Of a stretch of 5,149 bases of DNA, positions 1-5,149 are shown one piece after another; the first letter of the stretch is position 1; each line of letters starts with the position of its first letter. The notes under the pieces were generated by a model. The model did no database searches. It saw only the letters and a program-made list of their open reading frames with translations, and was not told where the DNA came from. Source of the stretch: Acidobacteriota bacterium (GTDB taxonomy: Bacteria; Acidobacteriota; Terriglobia; Terriglobales; Acidobacteriaceae); assembly GCA_021778875.1 (NCBI GenBank), contig JAJYBT010000288.1:1-5149 (forward strand), read 5' to 3'. Position numbers and translations under genes: made by a program.

Positions 1-101
1 CACCGATTCGATGACACCGTAATGCACCGGCAGGTGTGCCTTCCATCACGGCAGCGCCCCGTAACAGGAGTAAAGTGCCCTGCGGAGTAAAGGTGAAGAA
101 C

Positions 102-106
102 GGAGG
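102..106 (+). promoter_or_regulatory. Shine-Dalgarno site of the cytochrome c gene
   Basis: A GGAGG core lies 5 bases before the ATG at 112, which is near-ideal spacing. It fixes the start that also gives the protein a well-formed signal peptide. No convincing -35/-10 pair is visible in bases 1-101, so the promoter may lie further upstream, or the gene may be co-transcribed with something left of the window. Confidence 0.75.
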
Positions 107-111
107 AACCT

Positions 112-540
112 ATGTGGAAGCACCTCTCCCTTGCAGCTCTTGCCGTCGCGGTCGTCGCCGGCTTCGGCTATGCACAACAGAAACCCAATAAGGTCGTGAT
201 CCCGGTGGAAAGAACGGCTGCCACCAGCGGTCAGCAGATGTATGCCAACTATTGCGCGCCGTGCCATGGCACGGACGGCAAGGGCAATGGACCTGCCGCA
301 TCTGCGCTGAAGAAGCAGCCGACCGATCTGACCACTCTGGCCCGGATGAACCAGGGCAAGTTCCCTGAGGCTCACATCGTTGGTGTGCTGCAGTTCGGGG
401 CCGATGTGCCGGCGCATGGCTCGGCCGAAATGCCCGTCTGGGGACCGATCCTTGGTAAGATGGGCCAGTCAAGAAGCCAGGAAAAGCAGCTCAGAATCAG
501 CAATCTGACGCGCTACCTGCAGAGCATCCAGGCAAAGTAA
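112..540 (+). CDS. Secreted class I c-type cytochrome, single haem
   Basis: This 142-residue protein is a small monohaem cytochrome c, expected to carry electrons in the periplasm or to act as a small haem subunit of a larger redox chain. Residues 1-21 form a Sec signal peptide: basic MWKH start, hydrophobic core LAALAVAVVAGF, and a GYA|QQ cleavage site. There is no lipobox cysteine, so a soluble periplasmic protein of about 120 residues is expected. The haem site is CAPCH at 48-52, where the cysteines bind the haem vinyls and His52 is the proximal ligand. The probable distal ligand is Met107 in AEMPVWG. The spacing and the following GTDGKGNGP are typical of the cytochrome_c/CccA-like family. 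The partner is unknown: no oxidase, dehydrogenase or haem-maturation gene is in the window. The neighbouring methyltransferase on the same strand gives no functional clue. Confidence 0.93.
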   Translation: MWKHLSLAALAVAVVAGFGYAQQKPNKVVIPVERTAATSGQQMYANYCAPCHGTDGKGNGPAASALKKQPTDLTTLARMNQGKFPEAHIVGVLQFGADVPAHGSAEMPVWGPILGKMGQSRSQEKQLRISNLTRYLQSIQAK

Positions 541-577
541 GGGCGGCGGGTCCGCTCCCGGCCTGGAACCAGACCAC

Positions 578-585
578 TGAGGGAG
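578..585 (+). promoter_or_regulatory. Ribosome-binding site of the methyltransferase gene
   Basis: TGAGGGAG lies just before the ATG at 589, with the AGGG core 5 bases from the start codon. It supports the long N-terminal form of the protein, because translation would begin before the basic extension and not at the conserved domain. Confidence 0.55.
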
Positions 586-588
586 CCC

Positions 589-2001
589 ATGACCAAGCCG
601 CACGCATCCAAACCTGCCAACCCCCGAAAGGCGCCAGGGACGGCGCACAGCACGGCCAAATCCGAAGCGCCTTTCGAGCCGGGCCGCAAGACCAGGCCCT
701 CGTCGCAGCCGAAGAAAGGCCGCGAGCCGCAAGCGAGGCCCGTCTCGTCCGCCGCCCCGGAGCACACTCCGCAAACCGCCCCCGGCGCCCGCATCAGCCG
801 CCGCGCGGCAGACCGCCTGCGGGCCGGGCACCTGTGGGTCTACGCCTCGGACGTGGAGGCGCTTGTGACGCCGGAGGGAGCCACGCCCGCCCTGCTGCCG
901 GTGGCCGACAACCGCGGCCTGCTGCTGGGCACGGCGCTCTACAGCCCCGCCTCGCAGATCGCGCTTCGGCTGGTCTCGCGGGAGCTGGTGGACGAAGCCC
1001 GCTGGATGGTCCTGCTGGAAGAGCGGCTGCGCCGGGCGGTTGCGCGCCGCAAGCCCATGCTGGACAGCCAGACGGATGCCTGCCGCCTTTGCTTCAGCGA
1101 AGCCGATGAACTGCCCGGCCTGGTCGTGGATAAATACGGCGACCTGATCCTGCTGCAACTGCTGACCAAGGGGCTGGATTCGCCCACGGTGCGCAACGTC
1201 TGCGCCCGCGTGCTGCGGGAGGAGTTGCATCCTGCCTGCATCCTGGAACGCCCGGACCCGCGCATGCGCGAGCTCGAGGGGCTGTCTGCCCCCGGTCTTG
1301 CTCCCCTGTGGGCCGCGGACCCGGCTGCGCCAGCCACCAGCACGCAATTCCGGCTGAACGGGCTGGTCTTTCACTACGACGCCAACGCGGGGCAGAAGAC
1401 GGGAGCCTTCCTGGACCAGCGGCTGAACTATGCCGCAGCCCGCGACTGGGCCGAGCGGCTGGGAGTGGCGGGCGGAAGGGCGCTCGACGTGTGCACCTAC
1501 CAGGGTGGATTTGCGCTGCACCTGGCGCAGGTCTGCAGCCGCGTTACCGGCGTGGACGCCTCGCGCGCCTCGCTGGAGGTGGCCGAGCGCAACGCGGAGG
1601 CCAACCGGGCACGGCTGAAGGCCGAGGTGGACTGGCTGGAGGCCGATGCCTTCCAGCTGCTGCGAGACTGGTCGGATGCCAGCGAGCGGTTTGACGCCAT
1701 CGTGCTGGACCCGCCGGCTTTTGCCAAGACAAAGCGCGCCGTGGAGGGTGCCCTGCGCGGCTATAAGGAGCTGAATCTGCGCGCGTTGCGCATGGTGCGT
1801 CCGGGCGGCATGCTGGTCACCTGCTCCTGCTCGCACCACGTGGGCTGGGCAGACCTGGAGGGTGCCGTGGCCGCGGCGGCCGCCGACGCGCACCGGCGCG
1901 TGCGTCTGCTGGAGCGCCGAGGCGCAGCGCCCGACCATCCGGTCATCCTGAATCTGCCGGAGACGGAGTACCTGAAGTGCCTGGTGCTTGAGGTGGGGTA
2001 G
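589..2001 (+). CDS. RlmI-family class I SAM-dependent rRNA methyltransferase
   Basis: This 470-residue protein belongs to the COG1092 family, whose characterised member RlmI makes 5-methylcytosine at position 1962 of 23S rRNA. Residues 1-65 are a Pro/Lys/Arg/Ala/Ser-rich, probably disordered extension. Residues 67-145 look like the PUA RNA-binding domain (RISRRAADRLRAGHLWVYAS). The central part contains FSEADELPGLVVDKYGD (169-185). The catalytic Rossmann fold includes GQKTGAFLDQR (268-278), the SAM-binding motif I ALDVCTYQGGFAL (298-310), acidic GVDAS (321-325), motif IV LDPPAFAK (373-380) and GYKELN (391-396). TCSCS (411-415) occupies the place of the cysteine motif in RlmI-like m5C enzymes. 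Without the extension the length, about 405, matches RlmI at about 396. The family is clear. The exact target base is inferred, because COG1092 paralogues differ in specificity. The gene lies 48 bases after the cytochrome gene and could share its transcript. It ends tail-to-tail with the EAL gene. Confidence 0.9.
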   Translation: MTKPHASKPANPRKAPGTAHSTAKSEAPFEPGRKTRPSSQPKKGREPQARPVSSAAPEHTPQTAPGARISRRAADRLRAGHLWVYASDVEALVTPEGATPALLPVADNRGLLLGTALYSPASQIALRLVSRELVDEARWMVLLEERLRRAVARRKPMLDSQTDACRLCFSEADELPGLVVDKYGDLILLQLLTKGLDSPTVRNVCARVLREELHPACILERPDPRMRELEGLSAPGLAPLWAADPAAPATSTQFRLNGLVFHYDANAGQKTGAFLDQRLNYAAARDWAERLGVAGGRALDVCTYQGGFALHLAQVCSRVTGVDASRASLEVAERNAEANRARLKAEVDWLEADAFQLLRDWSDASERFDAIVLDPPAFAKTKRAVEGALRGYKELNLRALRMVRPGGMLVTCSCSHHVGWADLEGAVAAAAADAHRRVRLLERRGAAPDHPVILNLPETEYLKCLVLEVG

Positions 2002-2019
2002 AAGGCAGGCCGGGACGGT

Positions 2020-3561
2020 CTACGCCGGATAAGCCAGCAGCTCCGGGGGCAGCTCCCGGGGCTCGGGCAGGATTCGTCCGGGCAGACGCAGCAGCCCGGT
2101 AACCTCCTCGGCCGTCATGGGCCGGGCAAAGAGGTATCCCTGGCCGTAGCGGCAGCCCAACTGCCGCAGCATGCGGTACTGGCGAACCGTCTCAATGCCC
2201 TCCGCCACCACATCCATGCCCAGCACGCGCGCCAGCTCCACGATGGTCCGCACAATCTGGAGCGGCTGGTCGCCATCCGTCATGCGGGCCACAAACGAGC
2301 GGTCCATCTTGAGCACGTCGAACGGGAACGAATGCAGGTGGTTCAGGGAGCTGTAGCCGGTACCGAAGTCGTCCATGAGCAGCGAGATGCCCAGGCTGCG
2401 CAGGCCGTCCAGCACCTGCGTGGCGGTATTCATGTTGGGTATCAGGCTGGACTCGGTCATCTCAAGCCCAAGCTGGCGGCTGGACGTGCCCGACTGCAAC
2501 AGCAGCGACTCTACGTGGTCCGCGAGGCCCTCGCGGGAAAACTGCCGGGCCGAAAGGTTGACGCAGACGCGCAGAGACTGGTTGGCCGGGTCTTCCAGGT
2601 TCCACTCCTGAATCTGGCGGCAGGCCTCGGCCAGGCCCCAGTCGCCGATGGGCAGAATCAGGCCGGTCTCTTCGGCGGCAGGGATGAAGTCAACCGGCGA
2701 AAGCAGGCCCCGCTCCGGATGGCGCCAGCGAATGAGCGCTTCCATGCCGACGATCCTGCGCGTGGCCAGCTCCACCTCCGGCTGGTAGAACAGCTCGAAC
2801 TCGCGGTGATCCAGCGCGCGGCTCAGATCGGCGCTGCGCGGCCAGGAGGACGTGGCGCTCGTGCGGCGCGTGGTGCTGGTGCGCCGCGCATCCTCGCGGG
2901 TAAACGCCTTGCGCAGCCGCTGCAACTCCAGCTGGCTGGCCACCATGGAGGCGAGGTTCTGCAGCATCTGCAGCTCGTCCGGGCTCAGGCTGGGCCGGGA
3001 GCGGCGGTTGAAGATGGTGAGCACGCCCAGGATGCTGCCGTTGCCGGAACGAACCGGAACCCCGGCAAAGAAACCGACATCCAGGTGCCGCAGCAGCGGA
3101 CGACGGCTGCGATAGCGGGCGTAGTGGGCGAGGTCCGGGATGACGACCGCCCCATCCTCTTCCAGAATCGTCTCAAAGATGGAGTGAGCCCGGGGCAGCT
3201 CGCGCACCACCTCGCCCCAGTAGGACTTGATCCAGATGCGGGTGGCGTCCACAAAGCCCAGCAGGGCCACGTCGGCATGGAAATACTCGGCCGCCAGACG
3301 GGTGATGGCGTCGTAGGTGGGGTCGGGTCCGGTATCGAGAATGCCGCTGGAGTTGAGCATGGCCAGCCTCTCGGCTTCCTGCTGCCGCTTTTCCGTAACG
3401 GTCTCAAACTCCATTTGCACCATAACGAATGCGTTGGCCTCGCCCTGCAACCGTGGATTCTGCTTGTCCCGGAAGAGGCCCATGTTCCGCGCTGCGCGCA
3501 CGGCGGATGGGCCACTTGCCTCTGCGCCCGTCGCTGGCGAAACAGCACCACACAAAGACAC
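2020..3561 (-). CDS. GAF-EAL protein, probable c-di-GMP phosphodiesterase
   Basis: This protein of up to 513 residues probably hydrolyses cyclic-di-GMP to pGpG in the cytoplasm under control of a GAF sensor. The GAF domain spans about 58-215 ([20 protein letters not shown], then [20 protein letters not shown]). A Thr/Ser/Arg-rich linker covers about 217-245, and the EAL domain about 246-490. Catalytic motifs are all present: EALIR (274-278), NLSARQF (335-341), EMTE (367-370), [10 protein letters not shown] (397-406), LKMD (417-420), AEGIE (453-457) and QGY (474-476). An active enzyme is therefore expected. There is no GGDEF domain and no membrane segment. The start is uncertain. The GTG at 3561 has AGG 8 bases upstream. 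The first codons after it look atypical for this genome, so the ATG at 3483 (MGLFRDKQ) or the ATGs at 3423 and 3414 are real alternatives. The ligand of the GAF domain cannot be read from sequence. Confidence 0.92.
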   Translation of the reverse strand: MSLCGAVSPATGAEASGPSAVRAARNMGLFRDKQNPRLQGEANAFVMVQMEFETVTEKRQQEAERLAMLNSSGILDTGPDPTYDAITRLAAEYFHADVALLGFVDATRIWIKSYWGEVVRELPRAHSIFETILEEDGAVVIPDLAHYARYRSRRPLLRHLDVGFFAGVPVRSGNGSILGVLTIFNRRSRPSLSPDELQMLQNLASMVASQLELQRLRKAFTREDARRTSTTRRTSATSSWPRSADLSRALDHREFELFYQPEVELATRRIVGMEALIRWRHPERGLLSPVDFIPAAEETGLILPIGDWGLAEACRQIQEWNLEDPANQSLRVCVNLSARQFSREGLADHVESLLLQSGTSSRQLGLEMTESSLIPNMNTATQVLDGLRSLGISLLMDDFGTGYSSLNHLHSFPFDVLKMDRSFVARMTDGDQPLQIVRTIVELARVLGMDVVAEGIETVRQYRMLRQLGCRYGQGYLFARPMTAEEVTGLLRLPGRILPEPRELPPELLAYPA

Positions 3562-3565
3562 AGAT

Positions 3566-3597
3566 GAGACCTTGGCATGAATTGATGCTTCGGTCTC
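3566..3597 (-). promoter_or_regulatory. Composite stem-loop in the leader of the EAL gene
   Basis: Read on the - strand, GAGACC (3597-3592) pairs with GGTCTC (3571-3566). Inside a symmetric 3x3 internal loop, GCAT (3588-3585) pairs with ATGC (3578-3575) around a six-base loop. The 3' arm covers part of the AAGG that would be the ribosome-binding site for the GTG at 3561, and the structure begins close to the predicted transcript start. It could affect translation or mRNA stability, or be a DNA dyad for a regulator. No T-tract follows, so it is not an intrinsic terminator. Function is inference only. Confidence 0.35.
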
Positions 3598-3605
3598 GCA
3601 TCCTT

Positions 3606-3635
3606 TGTATAGGAAGTAGACAAGAATGGCGTAAA
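3606..3635 (-). promoter_or_regulatory. Candidate sigma70-type promoter of the EAL gene
   Basis: On the - strand, TTTACG (3635-3630, 4 of 6 matches to TTGACA) is separated by 18 bases from TATACA (3611-3606, 5 of 6 matches to TATAAT). Transcription would begin near 3599, giving a leader of about 38 bases to the GTG at 3561 or about 115 bases to the ATG at 3483. It sits in the most AT-rich part of the window, between two genes of the same strand. This is a consensus match by eye only. An independent promoter would mean the EAL gene does not rely on readthrough from the peptidase gene. Confidence 0.35.
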
Positions 3636-3663
3636 GGAGTGACGCAAGTGTACCGGAATGAGC

Positions 3664-3704
3664 AATAGCCGCCGATGTTCCCTATTTGGCACAAAGCGGC
3701 TATT
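3664..3704 (-). repeat. 9-bp inverted repeat at the peptidase stop codon, possible transcript-end hairpin
   Basis: AATAGCCGC (3664-3672) and GCGGCTATT (3696-3704) are perfect inverted copies separated by 23 bases. The loop has some inner pairing (TGT 3676-3678 with ACA 3691-3693). One arm contains the TAG stop of the prolyl oligopeptidase gene. The position suits a 3'-end hairpin that stabilises or weakly terminates the peptidase mRNA. No run of T follows on the - strand, so a classical intrinsic terminator is not supported. Confidence 0.4.
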
Positions 3705-5149
3705 TTCCGGTCTCCGTCCACAGGAAAGTGAGCTGGTCGGCGTCGTCCTGCACCTTCTGCTCCACGCTCACGCCGGCGGAGTGGCCGCCGCTGAGGCTGT
3801 AATGCAGCAGGATGGGCCGTCCGCTGGAGGTGGCCGCCTGCATCAGCGCCGTCATCTTGCGCGCATGCAGCGGATCGACGCGTGTGTCACTGTCGCCGGT
3901 AAAGAACAGGATGGCCGGATAGGCCGTGCCCGGCTTGACATTCTGGTAGGGCGAATACTTGAGCAGATACGCAAACTGGTCGCGATCCTGGGACGAGCCG
4001 TACTCGGTCATCCAGTGCGGCCCCTGCAAAAACTGGTGGTAGCGCAGCATGTCCAGCAGCGGATAGCCGCAGAGGATGGCTCCGAAGAGCTCGGGATGCT
4101 GCGTCATGGCCGCGCCCATGAGCAGGCCGCCATTGGAGCGGCCAGTGATGGCGAAGTGCGCGGGCGAAGTGTACTTGTTGTCGATGAGGTATTGCGCCGC
4201 GGCGAACCAGTCGTCAAAGACGTTCTGCTTGTGGGCAAACATGGCCTGCTCGTGCCAGTGCTCGCCATACTCGCCGCCGCCGCGCAGGTTGGGCAGCGCA
4301 AACCAGCCGCCCTGCTGCATCCACCACGCATATTGGGAATTCCAGTAGGGCGTCATGCTTACGTTAAAGCCGCCATAGCCGGTCATCAGCAGGCGCTCTG
4401 TGCCGTCGCGCTTCAGGCCTTTTTTGCCGGCGATGAACATGGGCACGCGCGTGCCGTCCTTGGATGTGTAGAAGACCTGCCGTAGCTCATACTGGCTGGT
4501 ATCAAACGGAACCCTGGTTTGCGCAAAGATCTCGCGCCTGCCGGTCAGCGTGTCAATGCGATAGAGCGTGGGCGGCTGGATGAACGAGTCGAAGCGAACA
4601 AAGCCGTAGCGGTCCGTGGTGCGGCCGCGCGGGGCAGAGACGGAGCCGATTCCGTCATAGTCGAGCGTGCCGGCGGGCTTGCCGGCGAGCGTGTAGATGC
4701 CGGTCTCCGCCTTCACGTCCTTCAGGCGCTCCACATAGAGCTTGCCGCCCACAATGGAGAAATCGTCGATGGCCTCCTGCGCTTCGGGCACGATGGTGGT
4801 CCAGGCATCGGGCAGCACGCCGGGGTCTGCGCGCAGAATGCGCCCGTTCGGCGCCTTGTAGTCAGTCTTCACATACCAGGCGCCTTTGGCGTAGACGGCC
4901 GAGAAGCGCGAGTCGAGCGCCCAAACCAGCACCTCGAACGGCGATCCGGGCCTGGTCAGGTCGCGATAGACAATGTCCACACGCCGGGCCGGAACCCCGC
5001 GGCCGATGGTCACCACCAGGTAGCGGCCATCGTCGGTGACGTGCGCCATGAAGAGATCGTTCGTGCTGAGCGGCTCGCCGCGAAACTCGCGGCCAAAAAG
5101 CAGCGTGTCCTGCGAGACGCGGCTGCCCTGCGCGTGCTGGTAGAGCAGC
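3700..5149 (-). CDS. Prolyl oligopeptidase (S9A), N-terminus beyond the window
   Basis: This serine peptidase of family S9A cleaves short peptides after proline. The open frame runs off the right edge. The 482 residues seen are the C-terminal two thirds of a protein usually near 700. The Met encoded at 5047-5049 is internal, because upstream codons continue the family sequence (LYQHAQGSRVSQDTLLFG). Numbered from that Met, beta-propeller blades run to about 190 and the alpha/beta-hydrolase domain follows (YTSKDGTRVPMFI). The triad is complete: Ser305 in GRSNGG, Asp388 in GDSDTRVDPLH and His423 in GGHSAG. Tyr225 and Phe228 (GYGGF), Trp346 (GPHWMTEYG) and Arg390 match porcine Tyr473, Phe476, Trp595 and Arg643, which form the oxyanion hole and proline pocket. 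The blocks NLRGGGEYGEHWH and KYSPYQNV are also typical. Whether a signal peptide sends it to the periplasm cannot be seen. The EAL gene follows on the same strand after 138 bases or more. Confidence 0.95.
   Translation of the reverse strand, partial: LLYQHAQGSRVSQDTLLFGREFRGEPLSTNDLFMAHVTDDGRYLVVTIGRGVPARRVDIVYRDLTRPGSPFEVLVWALDSRFSAVYAKGAWYVKTDYKAPNGRILRADPGVLPDAWTTIVPEAQEAIDDFSIVGGKLYVERLKDVKAETGIYTLAGKPAGTLDYDGIGSVSAPRGRTTDRYGFVRFDSFIQPPTLYRIDTLTGRREIFAQTRVPFDTSQYELRQVFYTSKDGTRVPMFIAGKKGLKRDGTERLLMTGYGGFNVSMTPYWNSQYAWWMQQGGWFALPNLRGGGEYGEHWHEQAMFAHKQNVFDDWFAAAQYLIDNKYTSPAHFAITGRSNGGLLMGAAMTQHPELFGAILCGYPLLDMLRYHQFLQGPHWMTEYGSSQDRDQFAYLLKYSPYQNVKPGTAYPAILFFTGDSDTRVDPLHARKMTALMQAATSSGRPILLHYSLSGGHSAGVSVEQKVQDDADQLTFLWTETGK

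Noticed and set aside
24..40. Small hairpin options around GCACCGGCAGGTGTGCC.
   Set aside because: The stems are 4 bp, with several mutually exclusive pairings. This is within chance for GC-rich DNA.
1..90. An open stretch in frame 1 that ends in TAA at 88-90, which could be the tail of an upstream gene.
   Set aside because: It is too short and has no recognisable sequence. A second frame ending at 22 is equally possible, so no upstream gene can be assigned.
469..1938. A 489-residue open frame on the - strand opposite the methyltransferase gene.
   Set aside because: It lies antisense to a gene with clear family motifs. Its translation is low-complexity (Arg, Gly, Ala, Gln) with no recognisable domain, as expected from GC-rich codon bias.
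1998..2023. GTAGA/TCTAC inverted repeat between the convergent stops, considered as a bidirectional terminator.
   Set aside because: The arms are only 5 bp and are largely the two facing TAG stop codons. The interior does not pair further and there is no T-tract on either side.
2812..2913. Possible frameshift in the linker of the GAF-EAL gene.
   Set aside because: The other two - strand frames across this stretch give no better family match, and the reading frame is continuous from GAF to EAL, so the linker is taken as real.
2332..3567. A 411-residue open frame on the + strand opposite the GAF-EAL gene.
   Set aside because: The opposite strand carries a complete GAF and EAL domain. This frame shows only biased composition and no motif.
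3633..3650. AAAGGAG on the + strand followed by a GTG, resembling a ribosome-binding site and start.
   Set aside because: No coding sequence with a recognisable product follows on the + strand. Both flanking genes are on the - strand.
3658..4485. A 275-residue open frame on the + strand opposite the prolyl oligopeptidase gene.
   Set aside because: It is antisense to a well-conserved catalytic domain and has no family signature of its own.

Overview
This is a GC-rich, ordinary-looking bacterial chromosome segment. It holds four protein-coding genes and no RNA gene, mobile element, CRISPR array or attachment site that I can see. The small secreted cytochrome c, the S9A prolyl oligopeptidase and the GC-rich codon use would fit Acidobacteriota (Terriglobia type). 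That is an impression from protein style, with no marker gene behind it.

Layout. Bases 1-111 hold no convincing gene and end in a strong ribosome-binding site. On the + strand, 112-540 encodes a small periplasmic class I cytochrome c with a signal peptide and a single CXXCH haem site. After a 48-base gap, 589-2001 encodes an RlmI-family (COG1092) SAM-dependent rRNA methyltransferase carrying an unusual basic, probably disordered N-terminal extension. Its stop faces the stop of the next gene, on the - strand, with only 18 bases between them.

On the - strand, 3561-2020 encodes a GAF-EAL protein, a probable cyclic-di-GMP phosphodiesterase with all the EAL catalytic motifs and no GGDEF domain. 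Upstream of it lies an AT-richer intergenic region, about 3562-3699. It contains a candidate promoter, a composite stem-loop immediately upstream of the GTG start, and a 9-bp inverted repeat overlapping the stop of the next gene upstream. That gene, also on the - strand, runs from beyond the right edge to 3700. It is the C-terminal two thirds or so of a prolyl oligopeptidase with an intact Ser-Asp-His triad.

The four genes do not form a recognisable pathway: electron transfer or sensing, ribosome modification, second-messenger turnover and peptide degradation. I see no convincing new biological system here. The points most worth checking are the dyad-rich leader of the EAL gene, the start of that gene, and the N-terminal extension of the methyltransferase.
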